DNA of 64,000 bases, from contig SNVD02012254.1 in the NCBI GenBank assembly GCA_013180625.2, positions 310,001 to 374,000 on the forward strand, written 5' to 3'. This stretch comes from Boswellia sacra. Its lineage: Eukaryota > Streptophyta > Magnoliopsida > Sapindales > Burseraceae. Positions within the stretch are counted from its first letter, which is position 1. Each line of letters begins with the position of its first letter. This document shows, piece after piece, positions 43,538 through 53,756 of the stretch. Made by a program: the position numbers and the translations under genes. The notes beneath the pieces are model-generated. The model did not search any database and was not told the DNA's origin. It saw only the letters and a list, made by a program, of their open reading frames with translations.

Positions 43538-43734
43538 AAGGTAAAAGTATTTGAATAATTTTAAATTATGTTAATTTTATAATTTTTGTAGTTATTATTT
43601 CAATTTTTTTGGTGAACTTATAATTGATATCTAAATCTTAATATTAGTATCAATGTTCCATGAAAATAAAATAGACTATGCCTAATAATAATGTAAATGT
43701 TTGCTTTTGGTGAAAATTCAATGGAATTGCTTAT

Positions 43735-44373
43735 TCTTAGTTCCACCTTGGATCCTCAAGAAGGATATGAGTCTTTCAAAATTAATGACATTTACCAATT
43801 GGTGCACAAAGTTCTATCCAAAAGACTTCACAGATATTGAGAAGAATGTACTTTTGAAAGCAAAACTTTAAAATTATGAGCATGATGTTGTTCGACATCC
43901 AGATTTCAAAAGTTTATCAAGCATTTCTGATTAATGTCATTGGCTAGTAAAAACAAGAAGATCAAACACATTCCCACTTGTATATAGATCATAATAGTGG
44001 ATATTCTCACTCTTCTAGTTTCTATTCCAACTCTTGAACGATTATTTTTTGCTATGAATATGGTCAAGACTACGCTTCGCAACAAAATAGAGGATGACTT
44101 TCTCACAGACTCTTTGATTGCATATATTGAAAGAAAAGTTGCATAAAAATTTAGCATCAAATCAATTGTAGATGATTTTTGAGATATGAAATACTGTCGA
44201 GTTCCTTTTTGATACATGATTTAGTTGATGCAATTATTATAATATTTTTTATAGGTTATTAATATTAATCATATTATTTTTTATGATTTTATTTATTGAT
44301 ATATTTTTTTGAACTTAATCTATATAAATCTTTTTCATAACTCAGTGAAAATTGAATCATGCGTCTGCCACTG
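43735..44373 (+). pseudogene. 3' fragment of a hAT transposase gene with its right terminus
   Basis: In plus-strand frames broken by several stops and shifts one reads SIPTLERLFFAMNMVKTTLR and DDFLTDSLIAYIERKVA, the hAT dimerisation region of plant TTF-type zinc-finger/hAT transposases. About 150 bp downstream is GCGTCTGCCACTG (ending 44373), which is like the inverted CAGTGGC(G/A)GA terminus of this group. No left terminus or N-terminal zinc finger was found, so this is the truncated right part of an old hAT element. Confidence 0.65.
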
Positions 44374-46336
44374 GCCATTCCCCTATGTTTGACAAGGATA
44401 TATAACTCCATTACCCCCCTCTTTTTTTGGTTGATTTATAATTGTTTTTCTTGTAAATCACCTCACATGATTAAAAGATAAAATTGGGTAATGTGTGATT
44501 AAAACAAACCAACTTAAGTGGACTAAAAGAACAACCTAAGTCATTCTAATTTGGTATACCATAGTGAAGGCCAGATTTATATTCAGGCGGGTTGAAGTCT
44601 CATAACTAACTTTCCGAACCTATTTCTGAAGGGATGAGGGTAGTTTAGGTCCCCAAGTAAAGGATCAGATTGTCATAATCCATGTTTTTTAAAAAAGAAA
44701 CTTGGGTGGCGACTGCATCATATCTTTAAACTTGCCTTCATGACTTGTTTGTATTCCTTTGAGTCTCGAAAGAGGCTTTTACACAATTTCGTGGTTGCAA
44801 TCACTTTAGCAGGGTAAAAGCTTCACTCACAATCATGAAGACTTGTGAAGTTGAGCATGAAAAAACCTTTGCTGGATGCTATATATGTGTAAACTCATTT
44901 ATAGTTATCTTAAAATATAAAGATTTTGATATCACATTCTTCCCAAGATTTATAATTACCTGCAGTATCTGTTTGTTCAATTCCCCAAAGATACTTAGCT
45001 TTTGAGACCAAGTAATTGTCTTTATGTTGTTCTATATATAACTGCTGTAGATCCCTTCAACTACTTAATTATACATTTAAAATCTAATGCTTTATTTATT
45101 TATATTAATATATAAATAGTTTTGTGGCCATCATCACAACTAATGAACTTCTTCAATTGCCATGATACAAAAGTGATGTTCTTAGTGAATGTGCAATTTT
45201 AGAAATAGCAACTACTTAAAGATGAACATAAATGAAGTTTACAAGTATAAAGATTCAATTTCAGACATACATGCAACTATTTTTTTAAGTCAATTCATGT
45301 TTTGAGAAGTATTAGGAGCATCAACAATGAAAGTGATTATTAATCTTTACAATGTTCTATGCAACAACATAATCTAAGACATTGTCATTTGTGAGTAAAT
45401 TCTAAGGTCTAACACAAATGCGTTATTACTTGGTTACTTAATTAGTAGGATAAAAATTGTCTGACAAGGGAAGACGCCAAGAGGAACAACAATCCTCGCA
45501 AGAATAATAATTCTTCAATCACTAGGGCCATGGAATGGAGAGTTCAGATGAGGGGGACTTAGCTGGGAAGTATTCTTAGGATTATTGATTTGTTTAGTCT
45601 CAATCTCAGAAAGTCATAGAAGTAGCCAAATGCATTTCATTTTGATAGCATTCCTCAGCTATTTAAATTTAGCCTAGTCTAGAAAAAAAATCCTGGATCC
45701 ACTCCCATTTGTAGGGCCATTGAGAAGATATCTTCGAAAGAAAAACGCGGTCTAAACATGTTAGTAAACGTAGAGAGTGTTCATAATCATCACTCAAGAG
45801 GGGACTAAATTCCATAAATTTTTTAAATTCAACCACCACAATAATACAAGGGTTCCTATCATCATCGGTCCAAGGGTGATCTGCCTATAATTCCTTACCA
45901 TTATCCATAGAGCAGGGTGTGTTTGAAGGCCCTCCTACTCAAACACCAAACCAAGGTGTATGTGAAATTGTGAATGTGAAAATAATAAATGATTTATTAC
46001 AAACAGTAATAAAAAAATTTAAAGAAAAATCACCTCTAATGCTTTAGGCAGTTAAATACAATTATTTTGGGAGATAGTTTAGGGTACAACTATTTGAAGA
46101 GAAAGTGTAGGGTATCGTATATCTAATTGTGATACTATTGTATATTTAAAAATGGACTTCACTTTCTTAATAACTTAATTAATTATCTCCCTTTAAATCA
46201 AATCAAGTTTCGAATACATAATTTATTACAATTTTTAAAATTCCAAAAAAGTGGATTTCAACTCTCAGCCTAAGATTGAATTAACACATAACAAAAAACC
46301 CCTAAACTTTCTTGTGCTTGTGAGGAGCCACAAAGA
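44374..46336. other. Intergenic DNA, nothing recognisable
   Basis: AT-rich DNA with a few GC-richer pieces (45460-45960). No coding family or structural RNA could be identified. Confidence 0.45.
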
Positions 46337-46500
46337 GGGCGTTTGGTATAAGGGTTTATTTTCACGAGAATAGGATTCAGATTACTGGAAAATGATTATA
46401 GAAATTTGATGTCTAGAAAACTAACATTACTGTGTTTGGTTACCCATAAGAATCTTGGCTTTATAACCAAATTACTATGTTTGATTACATATAGAAATAG

Positions 46501-46695
46501 AATGTGTTAATTTTATTTAATATGATAATAAATTTAATAATTAAAATTTTGTTAATAAATAAATATGTTAATTTTGTTTAATATGTTAATAAAAATATAT
46601 ATTATTATAAATGTTATATTATAAAAACAATTCCCCATATTTTATTTAATATGATAATAAATTTAATAATTAAAATTTTGTTAATAAATAAATAG
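46501..46695. repeat. Direct repeat inside the MITE-like element
   Basis: The AATATGATAATAAATTTAAT and AATTAAAATTTTGTTAATAA block at about 46515-46562 recurs at about 46644-46692. A shorter related copy lies between them. Confidence 0.75.
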
Positions 46696-47189
46696 TCACA
46701 CTTTCATTTTTTTCCTCATATTTTTTTCCTTCGTCTCTCTTCTTCTTCTCCCTCTCCTTTTGTTTTCTCCAAACCCACGGCTCACACCACCCACATCACT
46801 TATCACAGCCACCAAAACGGGAAAAATATAATGAATTAAAATTTCTAAACCCACGATAGCCACCACTCACAGCCAACATAACCCAGAAATTCCATAACCC
46901 AGCCATTCACTGAAAGCGGAATTCAGCCTTCCACCACAAGCGCCGCCACCGTTGCCATCCAACTACATGCACACCACCATCACAAGAATTCGTTGCCTTC
47001 TACCACATGCAACTCTGCTAAAAAGCTGAAAGCTGCACACACCACCGCCTCAGACCACTAAGGAGCCAAAAGTCGAAAGAGAGAGGGGTACCAGATTGAG
47101 AGATGACAGAAGAGAGACGAGTAGAGCCTAGGGAAGGTTTGGTTGGAGGGTTATAGGTTGGGGGGAGGGAGTGATGGTGGGTTTCGCAG

Positions 47190-47726
47190 TGTTACGACCC
47201 ACCCAATTTACTTGTTAGAGTGACCCAAATATGCTAGAGGCTTGGCCTAGCTTCTAGAAAGCCCAAGCCCAAGCCCAATCCCATCTTCTAGAATTCTCTA
47301 GCAAGATAAGCTTCTAGAATTATCTCTTGTATTTATCTAGATAATTTAGTAGATAATATTCTCTTGTACATATATAGATAATTTAGTAGATAAGAATGAA
47401 TTAGGACCCTTAGATGCATTAGATCTTAGCCATTCATTTGAGAGGTGGTTCACTATATAAACCCTTCCAATACTCATTTGTAATTCATCCACAGAAATCC
47501 ACACAAGCATCCAAGCATTGTAAAGAGTTCTCTAGTGTAATACAAAGCTTTTTTGCTTAGCAATACTTGTCTCCATCTTTCATATCTTCTTTTCTTTGCC
47601 TACAGGCTCTTTGGCTCAACGATCCTCTCTTCTCCTTGAGCGAGAAGACTAGCATCAAGGCTTACTTAGCAACTTTCAGTTCAAGTTGCCTAAGTGCCAC
47701 ACAAGCGTGCTACGCAAACCTTCGAG
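47190..47726 (+). repeat. Left LTR of the chromovirus, truncated at its 3' end
   Basis: It starts TGTTACGACCCACCC and follows the right LTR through GCTACGCAAACCTTCGAGC. The last bases present in the right LTR (CTCGTGACA) are absent, and no primer-binding site separates it from the gag ATG at 47736. It has an extra 12-bp GCCCAA-type repeat near 47265. Confidence 0.8.
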
Positions 47727-47735
47727 CACAAGGGC

Positions 47736-48896
47736 ATGGCATCCGACCTTGAAGTGACCATGGAGGAGCAAGTTTATAGACAAGAGGAACAACCTCAATC
47801 ACGCCAACAAGGAAAACGAGGTAAGTCCAAAGCTCCACCCTCGGAGTCTTTAGAGCCTCGTGTTGCTAGCATAGAGTAAGCTATCTCGAGGATAGACAAT
47901 GCAATTGAGGGCCTCTCCGACCGTCTCGAAGGCCTAGAGACAGATTATGAAGAGATAACCCAACCAACAAAGTCCAACATCCTTGAGTTTAGCAATACCT
48001 ATGAAAAGAAGCTACACAACCTAACACGAGAACTCGTGGGCTTGCAGACCTTTGTGGAACATGAGTTGCGAGCAATTCGTGCGGATGTGCAGCAATCCCG
48101 CACGGAATGGGAGAAGCATCAATGTGATCATGCTAATCCGTCTTACACAAGTGGGCTAAGCACCATGCACGTGCCCACTCCCGCCACATACAATAGCACT
48201 CGCAACGGCATGGAAGTTGAAAACTTCCTATTCGGCTTGGAGCAATACTTCGAGGCCAAACATGTCAATGATGATGCTTTGAGGATCAGCATTGCACCCA
48301 CATTCCTACGAGATACAGCCCAATTGTGGTGGCGTTGAAAGCATGGCGACGCGGGCAGAGGCATCTTATCCCTTCGCACATGGGAGGATTTTAAGAGATA
48401 ACTTCGGAAGCACTTCTCTCCTAGCAATGCCGAGAAGGAGGCAAGGGGTCGCCTCCGCTGATTGAAGCAAAGCGACACCATTCGAGAGTACATCAAAGAT
48501 TTCACCACCATCATCCTTGAAATTGAAGGTACGTCTGAAAAAGATTCTCTCTTCTACTTCCTTGACGGGTTAAAGGATTGGACGAGGGTTGAGCTCGAAA
48601 GGCGTGGCGTGCAAAATCTTGATGATGCCATAGCCGTGGCCGAATCCCTCGTAGACTACTCATCCCAATCGAAGGAGAGGAAGACCAACCACGATAAAGG
48701 TGGGGGAGAGCGGAATACCAAGAAAGACCACACTCGAAAGGAAGGTGGTGCACGTAAACCATCCGGGGGAGACAAGCGCGACACACCTAACAAAGGTAAG
48801 TCCGATGCCCATAAACCAAAATGTCTTTGCTTCATTTGTGATGGTCCTCATTGGGTGCGGGATTGCCCAAAGAGGAAGGCCCTCACAACGCCCTAG
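47736..48896 (+). pseudogene. Broken gag of the chromovirus
   Basis: The ATG at 47736 opens MASDLEVTMEE and stops at 47877-47879. Later in-frame segments carry the retrotransposon gag core (AQLWWR, then TIREYIKDF and LFYFLDGLKDW), separated by a TGA at 48336, a TAA near 48400 and a TGA at 48461. The C-terminal zinc knuckle CFICDGPHWVRDC (CCHC) is intact before the stop at 48894-48896. Confidence 0.85.
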
Positions 48897-49801
48897 CCGC
48901 TCAACATGAGGGCATACAAAATGAGGAGCTTCAAGCGGAGATGGGTTCTCTCTGTACCATTAGCGCACTTAAAAGACCCACCCATGTTCAAAAGGGTCTA
49001 ATGTGTCTGAGCGCCACAATCAATGGTAAGGATGTGCGTGCGATACTTGATACGGGAGCCACACATAACTTTATTTCTGAAGAAGAGGTTAAACGGTTAG
49101 GCCTCAAATATATCAATGGAGGAGACACCATCAAGGCGATAAGCTCACCCGCCAAGGCAATATTGGGAGTGTCCAAGGCAACAACGACACAACTTGGCAC
49201 ATGGCACGATAAGCTTGATTTCTCCATCGTCCCCATGGATGACTTTCAAGTAATGTTAGGCATGGAATTCTTCAACCAAGTTCATGCCTTCCCCATACCA
49301 TCTTCTAACTCCCTCAACATACTCGATGGGAGTCATGCATGCATGGTCAAGGCGGAACGCGCAACAAAGGTTGAAAGCAAAATGCTCTCCGCACTACAAT
49401 TCAAACGGGAGATGAAGATGGATCCAAATTTCCTTGCCACCGTTCGAGAACTAAACAACGGTGAGGACGTTACCATTACCAAGGACTCATTGCCAAGGCA
49501 AGTTCAAGCCATCCTTGAGAATTATAAGGATGTGATGCCTCAAGAGCTTCCAAAGAAGTTGCCTCCACGACGAGAAGTGGATCACCAAATCGAGCTAGAA
49601 CCCGGTGCTAACCCTCCAGCCATGGCGCCTTACCGCATGGCACCACCCAAACTTGTGGAGTTAAAGAAACAACTCCAAGATTCACTCGAGTACAAAGCGG
49701 GCAAGGCAAACGTTGTGGCCGATGCCCTAAGTCGTAAGGCGAAACTTGCCACTTTAAGCATAAGTCATCCACAAAGTGTGCTTGTCGACCGTATCAAATA
49801 A
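48851..49801 (+). pseudogene. Protease with deleted reverse transcriptase and RNase H remnant
   Basis: The frame encodes the aspartic protease active site (ILDTGATHNF) and reaches the linker before reverse transcriptase (DVMPQELPKKLPPRREVDHQ, then YRMAPPKLVELKKQLQD). It then joins directly to KAGKANVVADALSRK, the last segment of RNase H. The join at about 49683 removes the catalytic YxDD domain and most of RNase H without breaking the frame. It stops at 49799-49801, in front of the integrase. Confidence 0.88.
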
Positions 49802-51240
49802 GGCCTAGAGCACGACCCCATAGCCAAGAATCTCTTGAACTTGGCAAGTAAGGGGAAGACACGACGCTTTTGGCTTGACGAAGGCTTACTCCTCACAACC
49901 GGGAATCGCCTCGTTGTGCCAAGATATGGGAATTTACGGAAGGAGATCATCAAGGAGTGGCATGATTCCAAGTGGGCTGGTTACCCAGGTATGGCACGAA
50001 CCCTTGCACTCATGCAAGATTCCTATTATTGGCCTCAAATGCGGGAAGACGTGGAGGGCTTTGTAAGGACTTGTCTTGTGTGCCAACAAGACAAGGTTGA
50101 GCACCAACGTCTAGCGGGGTTGCTTGAACCCCTACCCATTACAGAAAAGCCATGTCAAAGCGTGTCGATGGACTTCATTGTGGCCTTGCAAAATCTGAAG
50201 GGTATGCAAGCATAATGGCGGTAGTTGATCGGTTTAGCAAATATGCTACCTTCATACCCGTCTCTACGGATTGCACCACGGACGAAGCCGCTCGAGCATT
50301 CCTCAAGCACATCGTGAAGCTTTGGGGAGTCCTACAAAACATCATAAGTGATCGTGACCCTCGCTTCACGGGACGTTTTTAGGGAGAGCTCTTCAAAATG
50401 TTGGGGACCGACTTGAGCTTCTCAACAAGCTTCCACCTCCAAATCGATTGGCAAACCGAGTGCATCAATGCCTTACTTGAGCTATATTTGAGGCATTACG
50501 TGAGCGCTCACCAACATGATTGGACAAAGTTGCTAGATGTTGCCCAATTCTCACATAATCTCCAAAGGAGTGAGGCAACGAGTAAGAATCCGTTTGAGAT
50601 TGTGACGGGACAACAACCTATGACTCCACATGCCATAGCCTCAAACTATGGAGGGAAGAGTCCAGCAGCATACAAGCTCGCGAAAGAATGACATGAACAA
50701 GTCGATATCACGCGAGCATGCTTAGACAAAGCCGCCAAGAAAATGAAGAAATGGGCGGACACTAAGAGACGACACCTCGCATTTCAAGAGAGGGACTTAG
50801 TACTCAAGCTACTACCCCAACAATTCAAGTCACTTCGCAAAGTACACAAGGGATTGGTACGAAAATACGAAGGTCCCTTCCCTATTGTCAAGCGAGTGGG
50901 CGAAGTCTCCTACAAAGTTTGATTGCCACCTAATCTCAAGATCCATCTGGTCTTTCATGTGAGTTTTCTCAAGCCCTATCATGAAGATAAGGAAGATCCA
51001 ACAAGAAGCGAGTCCAAGAGAGCACCCACAGCTGTTGTCACCGCATTCGATAAGGACATGGAGTACATCCTTGCGGACCGAGTGATTCGAAGGAGGGGAG
51101 TTCCACAATACATTGAGTACTTGGTAAAGTGAAAAAACCTTTTGGACAGTGAGGCAAGTTAGGAACGCGAAGACACCTTGTGGCAATTTGGCGAGCACAT
51201 CCAACACTACAAGGACGAGAGCACGCCGAGGACGTCGCGA
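49802..51240 (+). pseudogene. Integrase and chromodomain remnant
   Basis: Plus-strand segments give an HHCC-like zinc region with a TCLVCQQDK motif, the catalytic core with SMDFI, AVVDRFSKYATF and DRDPRF, and the GPF/Y-type KYEGPFPIVKRVG module. They end in a chromodomain-like MEYILADRVIRRRGVPQYI. A frameshift near 50200 and stop codons at about 50380, 50690, 50922 and 51130 interrupt it. The tail reaches the purine tract. Confidence 0.85.
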
Positions 51241-51257
51241 AATTAGGTGGGGGAGGA

Positions 51258-51791
51258 TGTTACGACCTGCCCAATTTACTTGTTAGAGTGGCCCAAATAT
51301 GCTAGAAGCTTAGCCTAGCTTCTAGAAAGCCCAAGCCCATCTTCTAGAATTCTCTAGCAAGATAAGCTTCTAGAAGTATCGTTTGTATTTATTTAGATAA
51401 TTTAGTAGATAATATTCTCTTGTATATATCTAGATAATTTAGTAGATAAGAATGAATTAGGACCCTTAGATGCATTAGATCTTAGCCATTCATTTAAGAG
51501 GTGGTTCACTATATAAACCCTTCCAATGCTCATTTGTAATTCATCCACAGAAATGCACATAAGCATCCAAGCATTGTAAAGAGTTCTCTAGTGTAATACA
51601 AAGCTCTTTTGCTTATCAATACTTGTCTCCATCTTCCATCTCTTCTTTTCTTTGTCTACAAGCTCTTCGGCTCAACGATCCTCTCCTCTCCTTGAGCGAG
51701 AAGACTAGCATCAAGGCTTACTTAGCAACTTTCGGTTCAAGTTGCCTAAGTACCGCACGAGCGTGCTGCGCAAACCTCTGAGCTCGTGACA
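51258..51791 (+). repeat. Right LTR of the chromovirus
   Basis: It begins TGTTACGACCTGCCC right after the purine tract and ends GCTCGTGACA. It has a TATA-like ACTATATAAACCC segment (about 51507) and a TGTAATTCATCCACAG stretch, as does the left LTR. Confidence 0.85.
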
Positions 51792-51939
51792 GCGGGCTCT
51801 GGATGGGTTTGATATTAACCCCAATAGACAGTAATGTGATGCCCTTGGGAAAGTGACATGTCAAAGTTTACAATAGTAATAAGGGTACCAAATGATGGGA
51901 TGCATTCAAATTCTCATTCTCAACTTTTCTACTCCCCAT

Positions 51940-53756
51940 ACCAACAGCCCCAAAGAGGGCCACAGCTGCAAGGGGATAAAAGTTAAAAGGAGTTCCAGTG
52001 ATGAGCTGGGCCACTGGGTGAGGGAAATTACTTTCATTCTAATGGGTGGATGATTTTTTGCTTGCAACTGCAGCGATAAAGAGACTGATCACTTCGTCTG
52101 GGCTTAAAAACAGAAATAAGAAATAGTTAGAATACATCATTTAGTACTCTTTCTAAGCAACTTCTTTAATATTAAAAGTTGTTGCAAGTTCTCATGGTTT
52201 TTATATGTAAATCATTCTTGTTACAAATTTATAACCTCTTTTTCTTTTTATAGATTACAAATCACAATTTAAATTTTAAATTTGAGAGAAAGGAATAATT
52301 CATATTGCTTCCAAATGTTAAATAATTTATATACCAATATTTTGTGATAATTTTTGGAGATAATGACATTAATGATGAAAGGATGATATTATTAGGCATC
52401 AAGAATCAAGAATATGTAGTGCCATGGGTACTTTATTTTGCATTTCAAACATTACAAGATTTTACACTACCTTAATGCGGAGGGATAAATAAGTAAGTAA
52501 TTTTTGTTTTTGAACTTTTGACCTAACATACCATGCATGTGGTATTGTCTTATGGATAAGCTGCCAATTTTGTACGACTTTAATTATACATGACGGAGTA
52601 CTAAAAAAAACTGGAGTTTCACTTGCTCTATCACATTATACGTTTCAGCAATTTTGATTTTGATTCTCTTTTTTGCGAAGAATAGTTATCATTACGTGAG
52701 AATATAATGTACTTTATTATTTATTAATTAATAAGTTAGATATTACTGTATACCATGTTATCTATGAAATATAATGTTTTTTTGTGAAAAATTATATGTG
52801 TAATTACATCCCAACATCACATTGCCATGCATAGCTTTAGTAGTACAAATTTGAAACTTTATGGTGTGTTCGTTTATATATTTGGTATTTTTATTTTCAA
52901 TTGAATTTAAGAATACGTGATTAATTTTGAATTATTTTGAATCTTGAAAAGGATATGTGATTGAAATTGAATGTAAATTATATTAGAAAATATACAGTAT
53001 AAAAAACAGAATCTTAATACCCTTATAAAAAGACCCAAAAAAAAAACAGTATGATTTTTAAAATTTACAATTTCGAACCTATCATCATATAATTCAAATT
53101 GTAACGTGTAATTCAAAAGAAAAAAATTATCTGTCAGAGTAAAGATGGCTAAATTTGATTGGTAAGATTTGAGGAATGCATCAGAGTGATGGGAGGCATG
53201 TAATAAAACGACCAAGTGCAATGTATAAAACGACAAAAGGAAAGCAAAACATCTGGTCCAAAGTGAATAGAAGTCTGAACCGTGCGACATGCCAGCATGC
53301 TTCAATAATCAATCTATACAACACTGCAAATCATTCACAAAAGCAATAATATAAACTCTTTCCTCTTTAAACAACGGAGATCCGTGAAATTGGGAGCATT
53401 TAATAACAACAACAAAAGTATCTTGTTTTGAAGTTTCAACCAAACCAATCCAAACCAAACTACTGAGATCTCTCAAAAGCTGTTTTCCGTCCCACAAAAC
53501 AAATCCAACCCAAAACAGCATCATCCAAAACCCTCCCCTCATCTCCACATTCTCGTTGTTCATTCCATGGCCGTCAAAGAAGGAATTTTCAGGTTCTCCA
53601 GACCTGAATCTTCATACTTAAAGGTGGTTTTTTCTTCAGTTGGTGTTTTTCAGGGGTTGATCAAGCAGAAGTGAGAAAATCTCCGGCGACTCCAAAGAAA
53701 GCGGTTTTTTCGTGTAGAGTTATAGTGTTATTATTTTATTAGTTTAGTTTTTGAAG
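51940..53756. other. Intergenic and leader region of the DUF604 gene
   Basis: No gene is supported from 51940 to about 53550. The last few hundred bases before 53757 are GC-richer and should hold the promoter and 5' leader of the glycosyltransferase gene. Minus-strand frames here (52907-53563) have no family resemblance. Confidence 0.45.

Larger units (their letters stand above)
47190..51791 (+). mobile_element. Decayed Ty3/gypsy chromovirus retrotransposon
   Basis: Two LTRs of about 535 bp frame a gag-pol interior. The plus-strand order is gag, zinc knuckle, aspartic protease, remnant RNase H end, integrase, chromodomain, purine tract (GGTGGGGGAGGA, 51246-51257) and LTR. A C-terminal chromodomain after integrase defines chromoviruses. 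The reverse transcriptase and nearly all RNase H are deleted, and stop codons interrupt gag, integrase and chromodomain, so it cannot move by itself. In the first 78 bp the LTRs differ at five sites, all transitions. No clean 5-bp target duplication was found (flanks CGCAG and GCGGG). Confidence 0.88.
46337..51939. mobile_element. MITE-like element split by the Ty3/gypsy insertion
   Basis: The left end, GGGCGTTTGGTATAAGG (46338), is inverted relative to the right end, ACTCCCCATACCAACAGCCC (about 51917-51936). A CAAAGA hexamer lies directly outside both ends. About 1 kb of element remains, 46338-47189 and 51792-51936, with the retrotransposon between. The terminal GGGC(G/T)(T)TTGGTAT is common in plant Harbinger and hAT MITEs, but the length of the flanking repeat does not decide the class. 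Confidence 0.5.

Noticed and set aside
47104..47124. TGACAGAAGAGAGACGAG, similar to the start of miR156
   Set aside because: The match ends after about 14 bases and no pairing arm with a plausible star strand was seen nearby. Chance similarity inside a purine-rich stretch.
47185..51796. 5-bp target duplication for the chromovirus
   Set aside because: Flanks CGCAG and GCGGG do not match; with the left LTR end also deleted, the borders may have changed.
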